64,000 bases of DNA. Origin: Tritrichomonas musculus. Taxonomy: Eukaryota > Parabasalia > Tritrichomonadida > Tritrichomonadidae. The notes beneath the pieces were generated by a model. It made no database searches and was not told where the DNA came from. It saw nothing but the letters and a program-made list of their open reading frames with translations. This document shows, piece by piece, positions 10,056-20,684 of the stretch (the stretch's first letter is position 1; each line of letters opens with the position of its first letter). The DNA lies in NCBI GenBank assembly GCA_039105265.1, contig JAPFFF010000012.1:806001-870000 (forward strand), written 5' to 3'. The position numbers and the translations under genes were made by a program.

Positions 10056-10457
10056 TTTCATCTTTCTTTTTTTTTAAATAATATACTATAGTGCGATTAT
10101 GATTTTAATGATTTCTTTTTTATATAAAAAATATAAACAAAAAAATCAAAAATTTAATATAAGTGATTTGAAATAATCTAGCTCAAATATTTCGAATATC
10201 AAATTTTTTGATATCAATCTGGCTGTTGATTGTAATGATTGAATCTGGATGAATTGAAACAATTGCTGTAAAATATTGTTGATTCCTCGTCTTATTTCAT
10301 CTAGATGAAGTGATCAATATTTTTTTTTTTTGAATCAGTACTTTTGCAAAAGTAAAAGTGCAAATTTCAGTTTCTCTACCATGACCTATGCTTATTTTAA
10401 CAAGTTGTCTTGCAGACGACATAAAAATAAATAAAAATAGATGCAATTTTTTTTTTT
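10056..10457. other. Intergenic spacer between convergent genes
   Basis: 402 bases, AT-rich with several T runs. No gene or repeat seen. Both neighbours end here, so only 3' processing signals are expected. Confidence 0.45.
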
Positions 10458-11740
10458 TTAAAAGTCTTTTTTGATTTTATTTTGGAAGTTTTCAATTTCG
10501 AGGAGAGCATCTTCATATTTTGTATCTAGAGGAATTTTTGTCAAGAAATGACAAATAGATTCCCTTAATAAAGTGTCATGTAAAAGAGACACGTTGTCAG
10601 GGCTGCATAACGAAAACAAGTGGAGGTCATTTTTGGTTTCATTAACTTTTGAATAAGAGATGAAAGACCAAAGTGCTCCATTAGCTTTTCCATGGTCGCC
10701 TTTCTTTTGCAGAACTGTGTGAAAGTTTCGCAAATCAACATCAAGAACAGGACGTTTGAATCTAATTGGCCCGATTGAGGAAACTTGAGGGACAATTTGG
10801 CTTGGAAAAGGCGTCATGAAAATTTTCAATTTATAGACGTCATCAAAAATAGAATTAACATCTTGTTTTTTGATAGATGATCTTATTTTCATGATGATAT
10901 CTTTAACAGTGTCTCCTTCTTGAGGTATTGCGCCTGCAAGAGGTGCTGCAAGGCATTGACCAAATTTCCAATTAATGCGAGATTTGTCATACATGAACCT
11001 TCTTGCATCCAAAATGTAAGATATGACTAAAGGATTGTAATCTTTTGGATTATGGTTGTTTAGGGCTGACATTGCGAATGCAAGTGCTGCAAATTGTGAT
11101 TCAGATAATGCACTCAATTTTTTAGTTTTTTTGTCATAACAGCAGAGATCGTGGGAGTGGATTTCATAATCCGATTCAACTTTTTTGGTGCCAATTGGTG
11201 CAAGATATGGACTATCAAAATTATTTTATATGTTGTAATAGGAAGATTGGATTTGGGTTTGGGATTATTGGAATAATAACGAATTGAATCATTGATTTCT
11301 TGTTGGAATGCTTCTTGCATTGTATAGGGCGGTTCTGAATTTTCTGGTTGATTTGTCATGTCATCAAGAACATATTGGCAAGCATCAACACAAAAGCCTC
11401 CATCTGAAATGACATGGCTTGTATGTATAACTAGGATTCTGTCATTTGCTGCAATATTTGCCAAACCTTCTGAAATTGGAGTGAAAATGTTTTCTTCAGC
11501 CCATTTACTAGCCATCTTGCAATCTTGTATCCAATTCGGCAATTTATGGACAGTGTTCATTTCTCGCTTAAAATATGAATCATTTACGACTTTAAGCCTG
11601 AGACCTGAAAATAATTTTATGAAATTTTCTGTTGCTTTTTCAACATACTTTTTCTCTGTAAATTTCATACTAAAGAATATATCATTTTGAGCAATCGGGT
11701 TGAAAAAAGCTTTCTCAAGTTGATCAAGCGGCCTGATCAT
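10458..11740 (-). pseudogene. Condensation/alcohol-acetyltransferase-like gene split by one frameshift
   Basis: Two reverse-strand frames overlap: 11740-11114 (208 residues from ATG) and 11117-10458 (about 219 codons with no ATG at its beginning). Together they match the two halves of a CoA-dependent condensation-fold acyltransferase, such as alcohol or wax acyltransferases. The first half carries the active-site motif as HTSHVISDGG (HxxxD type; His then Asp-Gly). The second half carries the C-terminal lobe with LNNHNPKDYNP and LDARRFMYDK. The break lies in two A runs on the coding strand, separated by CT (about 11117-11133). A one-base slip there, real or from sequencing, would explain it. 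A TCATAT initiator stands 10 bases upstream of the ATG. If the shift is real the gene is dead. If it is a homopolymer error the gene is normal and about 425 residues long. Confidence 0.75.
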
Positions 11741-11746
11741 TTAAAA

Positions 11747-11752
11747 ATATGA
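11747..11752 (-). promoter_or_regulatory. Initiator (Inr) of the acyltransferase gene
   Basis: On the reverse strand TCATAT precedes the ATG by about 10 bases. It matches the trichomonad initiator consensus TCA(+1)Y(T/A). Confidence 0.55.
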
Positions 11753-11950
11753 TTAGAAACGAACGACTATTCAAATTTCTGAAGAGCATATTGAAAAAAT
11801 ACGATTTATTTTTTTCAATTGGTTTTTATAAATAATTAATGAACGACTTTTCAATTCAATATACAATTTTATAAATAATAAATGAAAGTTTAATATTTTA
11901 TATCAAATATTGGCCAAAAAAATTAGATGTATTAAAATAATGACCAAATA

Positions 11951-13657
11951 AGAGGTGCGGACACCTACTTTACATTTTTAACGTTTATAAAAATATGTAT
12001 AGTATGAGGGAAAACCCCCCTACCAAAAGGAAAACCCCCCTACCATTTTTTTCACCTAACTTTGACCTATGAGGCTGTCAAAAAGTATTTTTAAAATTTT
12101 ATTTTTTGATTTTTTTAAATTTTTTTATAGTAAAAAAGTGCAACCAAAATTGAATAAAATATAATTATCTTTAAAAAGAAGAAATATTTTTTTTATATTA
12201 TAATATATATTACTTAATTAGATTTTTTTATAATTATTATTAAAATATTATAAAGTATATCCCTTTCTATAACAAAATGGTAGGGGGGTTTTTCCTTTGG
12301 TAGGTAGGTTTTTCTTTAGACTATATATCTTTTTATGTATTAATAATTACTAAATAACATTTTAATATTATATTCTAGTGCATTTATTTTATATATTTAT
12401 TATTTAAATGTTTTAAAATATCAATTATATAAGTTATAATAACACAAACAAGTATCCTATGAAAATAACCCAATCCAGCCACCTGATGGATGGATTGAAA
12501 TTATAATGATTAATTATTGTATATATTGGAAATTAATGATTGATTATGCATTTTGTTATTTTATAAATATTTCATATTTTGTTAAAAAGTTCATTTTAAT
12601 GAATTTATACATATTTTTTTGAAATATCTAAATAAATAAAGAATTTATTTGGATTATAATTACATTTATATATTTTACATTTAATTTAATAAAGATATGC
12701 TAAATTTAGTTTAATTTAATTCAGGGGGCTGAGCTGCAAAAACCAATTTTAAAATCATAAACATTAATAACGATTTTTTTTCAATAAGTAATTTTTATTA
12801 AAATATTAAGCAAATATCTTTTTATATTTATATGTATATCATAGATTATATAACTTTTAATAATATTATATATACTATAAAAATATTTAAAATAAATATA
12901 AACAATTAATAAACTTTATATAACTGTATATTCTAAATATTGAACAATTATAAATTCAAATCGTTTCGCATAAAATGTTAATTTGAGAGAAATGAAATAA
13001 ATAATTTTCTTTATATATTTTGAAGTTTAATTAGAATTTAAATCAAAAGTAGAAAGTTTTTTTTCATTATTTTTTTTTTCATAAATTTTGAATAAAAAAA
13101 TCTCCTAGAATAAAATTGAGAATATAGTAAATAATAATTGAGAGTCGTTACATTTAAATTCATATCTTAATATGTAATTTATTATTTTATTATATTATAA
13201 CTATTATATGATATATATAAAATATATAACAATTATATATTAATAATATTATTTTAAAATACTTTTTTTTTATTAAATTTGGCCCATTTTCATTTTCTCA
13301 ATTTTTTTTTGGGCCAATTTAAGTGGAAACTATATCATACATTAATAATTGAATAATAACAAACGAGACACTTTTTTTTAAATAGTATAAAAATGATTTT
13401 TATCATGTTTTTATTACTTTTTTTCTTCTAAATAATAGATTTTTCTATCAATTGCATAATTTCTATAGTTTACATATTTTTATATTTTTTTCAGTGGTTT
13501 ATATTTTTCTACCTCAGAAAAAAAATCATATGTCACCACAAGTCGGCCCCGTGGACGAAAATAAAAAAAAATTATATCATTATAATGCTCATAAAAAATA
13601 ATTAATATATACGAATTTTGGTGCGAATCTAAATCACTTCACCCTGTCCGCACCTCT
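11951..13657. mobile_element. Non-autonomous TIR element with 8-bp target duplication (hAT-like)
   Basis: The ends are perfect 13-bp inverted repeats, AGAGGTGCGGACA at 11951-11963 and its reverse complement at 13645-13657. They are flanked on both sides by the same eight bases, ACCAAATA (11943-11950 and 13658-13665). Eight-base duplications point to the hAT superfamily or another 8-bp group. The 1,707-bp inside is extremely AT-rich, has no open frame of useful length, and so needs a transposase from elsewhere. Another inverted-repeat element (12004-12315) sits inside it. Two smaller GC-rich words (12723-12742 and about 13533-13553) may be remains of further insertions. Confidence 0.8.
12004..12315. 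mobile_element. MITE nested in the AT-rich element
   Basis: Imperfect inverted repeats of about 40 bp bound roughly 310 bp. The left arm contains AAAACCCCCCTACCA twice in a row. The right arm holds the reverse complement, TGGTAGGGGGGTTTTTCC followed by a second, diverged TGGTAGGTAGGTTTTT. The doubled C-rich words are the only GC-rich sequence for hundreds of bases. I could not find a clear target-site duplication. Confidence 0.65.
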
Positions 13658-13665
13658 ACCAAATA

Positions 13666-14995
13666 TATTCTTAAAAAAAAAAAAAAACGCTGTTTTTTTT
13701 AACATATAACTCATTAAATATTATGGATTTTATTTATTTTTTAAAACGTTTTGACGTATTATTAGTTATAATTTATATTATCAATGAAAAAAATATTTCT
13801 AAAAGAAGATAACTATTTTTAAATGCCTAAAAAATTGATAGAATAATCTTGAAAAAGCATGATATAATTAATATTTATGAAATATTCAGAAGGGCATAAT
13901 AAAATGACATATATTATAAAATAAAAATATATTAATATTTAAATTTCAAAATAAAAAAGAAGTTAAATGATTTATAATAGATTTAATTCATTATATTATG
14001 ATCAAAAAACACTTTATTTTAAAAAAATATACTGTTAGGAATTTGGATTTAAAAAGAAATAAAAACATTAGAACCAATTTGCTTAAAAGACAATAATAAC
14101 CATAATTAAATTCTGAATTTTTCATGAAAATAACTCATTTAAAAATCACATTTTTCTTTTATTTGAGAAATTTTTGAGTGTTTGATAAAACAAGCACTCA
14201 GAAAAAAATCTTGACATTTATTTGTTTATTAAAAAGTAATTGTTCTTCTTTCATCAGAAAAAGTTTTTTTCCAAATCTGGCCTATTTTCCAACATCATCA
14301 TTTTGCATTTTGAAATACTTTGTCTAAAGTTGTTAATCATCGAGTTGAATTAATGACGGTTAAAAATTTTCATGATCGAAGCATTTACTCATTTTAAACA
14401 GATACTAGGTTGATTATTTGGTACATCTACTGCTATTTTATATAAATATAAAGTTTATCCGCTAATTGGAAAGTGATGTGAAATGAATAAAATTTGACAC
14501 CAGAATTTTCTAATCTTATTTCAAAAGCTGAATCGATAACTAACATTGCCGATTTTTTTTGTCAGTCACTTTTTATAAAATTCACCTACCATAAGGTGAA
14601 AAAAACATTTCACTTTACAAGTATTGGACAAACTTAAAATCTGATTATTATAGAGATTAGTGCTTACGAATTTGAGATGTTTGGTCAATCAAAATAGAAA
14701 TAGTAAAAAATATATGAAGTGAGAGAGCTTTAATATATAACGATATTTGATCTTAAATTTTCATTCAAAATATTTTTTTTCTGGAAACTCATATAAAAAG
14801 TTATCAAAAATTGTATAAATAGATTACAAATATCTTGTTAAAAAAAAGTAATTTATTAAAGAAAAATCACAAAATAAGCATAATATTTTTTGTACTAAAC
14901 AGAATATGTTTTATTTTAGTTCCAAATATGCTGTAATTTTTTTTTTTTTTGCAAATATGTGGGTTATCTTTATATAGATAGATAGATTATTGTAT
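13666..14995. other. AT-rich gene-free stretch
   Basis: About 1.3 kb of very AT-rich DNA with long A and T runs. I see no gene, RNA gene or convincing repeat pair in it. Confidence 0.5.
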
Positions 14996-15291
14996 TAAAT
15001 TAACAAATGACCTAAAATCTTCATGGTAGGGTTGTTTACCGATCCAAAAAATATCGGATATATAAATGTCAATATCATAAAATCGAAAAATGCTTTATTC
15101 GAAAAAATAAAAATAATTTAACCCAAAATTAGAAAGGAAAATGTAAATGTGCATATATTGCATTTTCAACTAACGTATTTTTATAAGCATTACATATATA
15201 TAAAAAGCATGGCTTAGACTTGTTTTTTTTTTAAAGAAAAAGTTTGTCTTAAAACTTTACAGAAAAAGTTTCAATTTTTTTTCAAAAAGTT
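14996..15291 (+). repeat. Dispersed repeat, copy A (partner at 22236-22475)
   Basis: From TTAACAAATGACCTAAAATC to CATTTTCAACTAACGTA (14996-15177) this is nearly the same as 22236-22418. After an extra insertion in this copy the match resumes with GGCTTAG, a T/A run and AAAGAAAAAGTTT, and ends in TCAAAAAGTT at 15282-15291. In copy B this block lies directly in front of a short gene with an initiator. Here it leads into AT-rich sequence without a comparable frame. It may be a duplicated gene front whose gene has been lost, or part of a mobile element. Confidence 0.7.
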
Positions 15292-15465
15292 CAAAAAAAT
15301 GTCAAATTTTCAAATATGTCATTTTTTACAAATAACATTTATGTTCAAATTTTTTTAATTTTTGTTCCGAATTTCGATTATCATTTTGCCCATAATGTCT
15401 GGCAACTCAAATTTAAAGAATTATTCAAAGAATACCAGCATAATAAATTAAAAATTATCTCATTA

Positions 15466-15572
15466 TAAACTTTGTTTTTTAATTTTCGCGTGTAAACTTA
15501 CGGTTTCTAAGAATATATTTCAAATATTGAATAATTTATTTTTTACACGCGAAAATTAAAAAACAAAGTTTA
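15466..15572. repeat. Hairpin with perfect 31-bp arms
   Basis: 15466-15496 and 15542-15572 are exact reverse complements, with a 45-base spacer. The arms contain ATTTTCGCGTGTAAA, unusual for this AT-rich stretch. It could be the fold-back remnant of a small transposon or a structured transcript end. No target duplication is obvious. Confidence 0.7.
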
Positions 15573-15994
15573 GTTTAACTTTTAAGAAAATATGTTATAT
15601 AGTAGTGAGTTTCTGAATGATCAGCCAAAATTGCTTTAGAAAGCTTCAATTAATTTACCATATTATCAAAGTCCAATTGAAGATAAAATAAATTATATCT
15701 CTTTTAAAAATCAAAATTTAAAAAATGGTCTCTTTACAGGATCTTAACTGTTTTCAAAATGATATTTTTTTGTACGCATGCAAAAAAATAAATATCATCG
15801 ATCGAACTGGATATGGGAGCAAATGAAGCATAATAAAAAGTCATACAAGCCAATGATAAATTTGAAAGAAAAATAGGCATAAATTGAATTTAGAAAAATT
15901 TTCAAATTTCATTGAATTGAAAATTTTCGTCAAAGTTTGTTTTTCTGAGGTTTATGCAATTTTTTTGAGAGAGTTGCTAAAGCTATTCAAATCT

Positions 15995-16000
15995 TCATTT
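15995..16000 (+). promoter_or_regulatory. Initiator of the small acidic gene
   Basis: TCATTT with its +1 A 10 bases before the ATG at 16007. This fits the trichomonad Inr and decides the start of the small gene. Confidence 0.55.
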
Positions 16001-16006
16001 TTAAAA

Positions 16007-16219
16007 ATGTCTCAGACAAAAACGCAAGAAAAACAAGAAACACAAGAAACTAATAAAGCAGAAAGTAATCAAAATGAAGAGGAAGATTACGAGTATGAAT
16101 ATAATTACGATGAAACAGATAAAAAAACAGAATATGACGATTATGAAATTGAATACAGATATAAAGATAAATGTTTGGAGAAAAAATATCGAACTATGGT
16201 TGGATGCTGGTGGAAATAA
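16007..16219 (+). CDS. Small acidic Tyr/Glu-rich protein, unrecognised
   Basis: 70 residues from an ATG placed just behind an initiator. The frame is open further upstream (from 15884), but the initiator and the compositional change at MSQTKTQEKQ argue for this start. The first third is Gln/Thr/Glu-rich. The middle is a run of Glu, Asp and Tyr (EEEDYEYEYNYDE, then EYDDYEIEYRYKDK). The end is KKYRTMVGCWWK. No signal peptide or membrane segment is present. I do not recognise a family. The strong charge suggests a disordered protein. It may be a real short gene or a fragment. Confidence 0.4.
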   Translation: MSQTKTQEKQETQETNKAESNQNEEEDYEYEYNYDETDKKTEYDDYEIEYRYKDKCLEKKYRTMVGCWWK

Positions 16220-17353
16220 ACGAAATAAAAAATATCAAATATTTTTACACTTGAGATTGCATTTTTGATTGAATAAAAATTTTCTATTTTCATTCGGTCA
16301 CTTTTTGAATGTATTTTTTTGAATTAAAATATTAATCATAAACAACTTTTTAATAAAAAATATTCAAAAAGTGCCCATGGAAATAAAAATTTCTAATCAA
16401 CTTTTTGAGCTTTCACAAAAAAATTGATCATTCTCAACTGATTTGTAACCAGAGACCTGATCAAGAGAAAATTTAATATATCATGCATTAGATAATATAT
16501 TTATATATTTATAAAAAATACTTGGAATATTAATCAATGAATAATTCTTTCTGAAATTAGTTTTGAAGATCTGTGGGAGTGAATTATTACGAAATTTTGC
16601 ATCATGTGAAATAATACCAAATAATCTATTTATATATATTCAATAGGTAAAAAATAAAAGAATTTCAGCAGATAACAAAGTTCTTGTAAAATTAGTCCAG
16701 ATTATCAATGGCATGGAATACTTGTTCTCATTTGATTTTTTGAATTTTTGATCAAAGATAATTCTTTTCAAAAATTATTATTTCAAGGATTTATCAGCGG
16801 AAAAGTATTGTATAGGATATGTTAATAATATTTATTGATATTAAAATGAATTTCATGACAGTTTTTTTTTAAAGAGATAATTTGCTATTTCATGATTAAA
16901 AAAGAATTTCATATTTATGTTTAGCCAATTGATATTGTCGTATGATATAAAACAAAATAAACTTATAATGAAATGATTTCGATGACTGCTTAATGTAGAA
17001 AAACCCTAAAATATAAATAATAAACGGCTTTTAACGTACGAAATTTTACAATTTTTTGGGAAATTTTCACTTTTTTGGACCAACTTTATATATAAAACTA
17101 AATGACAAATAATGAATCAATGTATTTCAATCATTTATAAGTGTAAAATAAAATTTTATTTTTTTGCCGTATAAAATACTTTTGCCGTATAAAATTGAAT
17201 TGAGAAGAAGCCATTGAAAATAGGTTTTATTGATTGAATAATAATTTCTCCAAATTTATAATATAAATGTTGTTATTAAATGTTTTTTTTTACTGATAAG
17301 TTTGTTTATCAGAGAGTTATTAATTTGAATTGAAACTAAAAAATTTTTTCAGT
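16220..17353. other. Intergenic spacer
   Basis: 1.1 kb, AT-rich. It holds one copy of the recurrent word AACTTTTTGA (16399-16408), near-matches CACTTTTTGAAT at 16303 and ATTCAAAAAGTG at 16362 facing each other, and a short direct repeat TTTTGCCGTATAAAAT near 17161-17194. No gene seen. Confidence 0.45.
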
Positions 17354-17359
17354 TCATTT
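17354..17359 (+). promoter_or_regulatory. Initiator of the surface protein gene
   Basis: TCATTT lies 11 bases upstream of the ATG (A of the Inr at 17356). It is a strong match to the trichomonad initiator. Confidence 0.6.
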
Positions 17360-17366
17360 TTTTTAA

Positions 17367-20006
17367 ATGATTCTGTTTTGCTTATTGCCTCTGATCATAT
17401 TTTCATTAAGTTATGGCAGAGAAGTTTCAGTGGTTTTGGATGATCCAGCCAAAAGCCCTGAAGTTTTTACAGTTGAAAAAGGTTATGGACTTGCTATGGA
17501 TGAGTGGCCTGATGCTATTGTAAGCATTTCATATGGGGATGTAACAAAACGATTAACATATCGAGACCTATATTTTTTATTCATATTTGATCAAGCAACA
17601 ACAGTCAGCATAACATATTATCACCGTGTTTTGTTCCATATATTTAAAATTCCTACTTCAAAAATATCATCAATGAGGCCTGAATTGCATTTTTCAACCT
17701 ACTATCCAGCTAGAGTACATAGTACAACAGAGCCAACCAAAATTGATTATTATGCCACAGCATTTGGAGAATATAATGTCACTGCAACTTTTCTAACAAC
17801 AAACACTATAACAGTTTCTTATACTGAAGGTGGAATATCAAAAACAAAAGAATATAAAACTGGAGATGATATGAAGTTTAAATCGACAAATCCAATTGAA
17901 AAAACTTTTAGTGTTACAGGAAATGGTCAATTTCATTTACAAGGTATTACAATCTATGTTTTGACAGAATTTGAACCAACAATAAAAGGTGAAATTACAG
18001 TTAGTTTGCCATTTACAACTCAAGAAAAGAACAGAGCTTATCGTGATAAGATTCGAAATCCAAGTGATCACTATTCAAACATAAAAGATATTATACCAAA
18101 CCAAATTCCATCTCTCAAATTAAACTTATCTCCACTAGAAAATGAAGGATACTCTTTTAAATATTGTCTCACTGAGAATTGTACTGATTATACCAGAATA
18201 AATGATGTTTTATCACTTGAATTTGCAATAGCATATGATGTTAATATGCTTGTCAGTTCTCCACAATATCCACAGTGCAAAGATGCTAAAATGAAAGCAT
18301 ATTTACACTTTTCAAATAGTGATAGTCCACAGGATTTAGAAAAAGAAAGTTTGCCAAAGGAATGTTTGCCACCAAAAGCTGAATTAAAAGTAATTAATAA
18401 TATTTCTTATTATGCGACTGTAAGTGTAAATGTTTCATTTGGTTCTTATCAAAGCTTCACTAGAGGTCAAATTTTTACAAAAGCCGAAGATACTGATTTT
18501 ACATGCCTAATTAAAGTGAGTGTTCCTGATTATTGCAATTTAGAACATTATAAAACAATAAATGTTAAAGTTGGTGATTCAATTGAAATAATTGTTGATG
18601 ATGATGATGTTCCTCCGATGTGTAGAAAGTCAAATATAAAAACAATGTGTTATTGTGAAGAAGACAACTATGAAAAATGTGCAGAAGGAGTTGAAGGACG
18701 AGTTTTTGTTAATTATAAAAATAATAATTTTTATAATAAAGTTGATGATCCAGGAGAAAATGTCAGTATTCGAGTATTTAGGAATCTGACAATTGATTCC
18801 ACTTGGATTAACAATAAGCATAATATAACAGTGTCACCCGATCATATTCTTACAATAGAACGCATAGAAACTATTAACCAAACAGATGATATGCAATTAA
18901 TTGTTGATAACTTGATAGTTGACTTAGAAAGAATAAATAATGTTAGATTAAAATCTTATCAATTGACAATAATTCCACCTACAAATGTCACATTTGTTCC
19001 TATTATCATTGAAATAAACAATTTAGTTCTTAGAGTTCCTGAAGAATGCATTCCAAATTCTCTATTTTCTCCACTTAAATTTATTGGATATGGAATTATT
19101 AAAGTTCATGATTATCCAATTGATAAAATGGAGTTTGGTGATGAAATAACAGTAGTCGAAGGTATTTATGTAATCTGTAATCCCAAAGCTGGTGATTCAA
19201 TTTGTCCAACAAAAGAATTTAAAGACTATAAAATTTTAAAGCAAAATGCCACATTATCATTATCTGAAATTGCACCTGGTAAAATGGTGTTTATATTTTA
19301 TGAAACTCTTAATGAAATAATTAACATCAATATCAAGCAATTGAATAATCAATCTTTTTCATTTGAATCAAATCCAACCCAATCTAAGATTCTGTCAGAT
19401 GATAATTTCAAAATTCGCATTTTATCAACAGAACAATTGATCCATAATCATTCAACATTAAGTGTTGGTGATGATCAAGTTAGATTTTCAATTTATGATA
19501 CTAAAAATTATAACAAATTTATCTTTTCATATGATAATGTATTAACGCTTAAACAAGGAGATTCAATTAATACGAATTCGAATCCTATATTACTTGAACC
19601 AACAAAAGATAAATCAGTTATTTATTTTGATGATTCATTTACATCGATTACACAAGAATTTTCAGTTAGATCACCAAACAATAAAATAAATATTTACTTA
19701 GGTGACAAAGAGTTTAGTAAATATGATATCGGATACTTTTTTAGGTGCAATGAATCATCATGTAGTCAAGATGATATTCATTTATTTGAAGGGAAACCAC
19801 CAGATTCTATTGATGATGTCCCATCAGATGATTCGGGTGGAAAGAATAATAATAAGAATGGAGGTGGAGTAGGGCCTGGTGCCATTGCTGGCATCGTCGT
19901 TGCCGTAATTGTTATAATTGCTGCTGTTGTTGTTGGAGTTGTTTTTTACTTAAAAAAGAAGAAAGAAAAAGAAGAAAAAAGCGAAAAAGAAGCAGAGGAA
20001 ATATGA
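17367..20006 (+). CDS. Type I surface membrane protein with cleavable signal and C-terminal anchor
   Basis: 879 residues. It begins with a signal peptide (MILFCLLPLIIFSLSYG, cleavage probably before REVSV). The body is a large Cys-containing ectodomain rich in beta-type sequence, Asn and Thr, with many possible N-glycosylation sites (for example NCTDY, NVSF, NKHNIT). A Gly/Asn linker (SGGKNNNKNGGG) leads to one transmembrane helix at about residues 835-858 (GAIAGIVVAVIVIIAAVVVG), then a short basic/acidic tail KKKKEKEEKSEKEAEEI inside the cell. This G-P-G-A-I-A-G anchor and charged tail is a common design of trichomonad surface proteins. I find no catalytic or adhesive domain by eye, so binding to host or bacteria is only a guess. 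Confidence 0.8.
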   Translation: MILFCLLPLIIFSLSYGREVSVVLDDPAKSPEVFTVEKGYGLAMDEWPDAIVSISYGDVTKRLTYRDLYFLFIFDQATTVSITYYHRVLFHIFKIPTSKISSMRPELHFSTYYPARVHSTTEPTKIDYYATAFGEYNVTATFLTTNTITVSYTEGGISKTKEYKTGDDMKFKSTNPIEKTFSVTGNGQFHLQGITIYVLTEFEPTIKGEITVSLPFTTQEKNRAYRDKIRNPSDHYSNIKDIIPNQIPSLKLNLSPLENEGYSFKYCLTENCTDYTRINDVLSLEFAIAYDVNMLVSSPQYPQCKDAKMKAYLHFSNSDSPQDLEKESLPKECLPPKAELKVINNISYYATVSVNVSFGSYQSFTRGQIFTKAEDTDFTCLIKVSVPDYCNLEHYKTINVKVGDSIEIIVDDDDVPPMCRKSNIKTMCYCEEDNYEKCAEGVEGRVFVNYKNNNFYNKVDDPGENVSIRVFRNLTIDSTWINNKHNITVSPDHILTIERIETINQTDDMQLIVDNLIVDLERINNVRLKSYQLTIIPPTNVTFVPIIIEINNLVLRVPEECIPNSLFSPLKFIGYGIIKVHDYPIDKMEFGDEITVVEGIYVICNPKAGDSICPTKEFKDYKILKQNATLSLSEIAPGKMVFIFYETLNEIININIKQLNNQSFSFESNPTQSKILSDDNFKIRILSTEQLIHNHSTLSVGDDQVRFSIYDTKNYNKFIFSYDNVLTLKQGDSINTNSNPILLEPTKDKSVIYFDDSFTSITQEFSVRSPNNKINIYLGDKEFSKYDIGYFFRCNESSCSQDDIHLFEGKPPDSIDDVPSDDSGGKNNNKNGGGVGPGAIAGIVVAVIVIIAAVVVGVVFYLKKKKEKEEKSEKEAEEI

Positions 20007-20150
20007 AAACAATTTTTTCTGACTAATAAAAATTTTAACAATATTTTAAACTGTTTTTTTTCATAATCATATCATTCAATGAAATTCAAAATCATATCTT
20101 TGGATGAAATTTTAATATAATATATATTATTATATTTGGTAGTTAGATAA

Positions 20151-20684
20151 GGATATATAGAAATTGTTAAGCTTTTGTTAGGTAATGAAAAGATTAATAT
20201 TAATATATTATATAAATCAGAAAAACATGGAATAAATCAAAAGAAGAAAGAAAGAATTGAATTGTCTCCATTACTATTCGCAATTGACCATAACCAAAAT
20301 GGGATTATTCAATTATTTCTTTCAAATGAATTTATCAAAATATCAGACAAAATTGATATAAATGGCAGATCAGTTAAAACAAGATATGGCAATGAAATCG
20401 AAATTTTTAAGCAAACAGCACTATACATGTCTATTGATAAACAAAACATTAATGCAATCAAGTCATTGTTAGCCTGGCTAGAAATTAATGTCAATGAAAA
20501 ATCATTCCATATCTCAGGCCATAATCAAATGGAAGAGAAGACAGCATTGCATCTTGCAGTTGAAATAGGAAATCCTGAAATTATAAAACTTTTGCTTGAT
20601 AAGAAAGATATTGACATTAATATTGAAGATAGTCATGGTAAAAAGCCAATAGATTATTCTGAAAATCATGAAATTAAGCAATTA
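20151..20684 (+). pseudogene. Ankyrin-repeat gene fragment, cut at both ends
   Basis: The frame is open from 20151 (after a stop at 20148-20150) with no ATG before the repeats begin: GYIEIVKLLLGNEKININ. At least three ankyrin units follow: LSPLLFAIDHNQNGIIQLFL, QTALYMSIDKQNINAIKSLL and KTALHLAVEIGNPEIIKLLL, each with the loop that introduces the next. The 5' part of the gene is missing. At the 3' end the frame runs into the inserted element at 20685, which supplies a stop (TAG). Sequence beyond the insertion (22150-22161) would add only Leu-Ser-Lys and a TGA, so the gene once ended there. Trichomonads have very large ankyrin families, and this is one decayed member. Confidence 0.7.

Noticed and set aside
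12722-13553. Inverted pair of GC-rich words (CAGGGGGCTGAGCTG and its counterpart near 13540) as ends of another nested element
   Set aside because: The match is only partial and no target duplication is seen.
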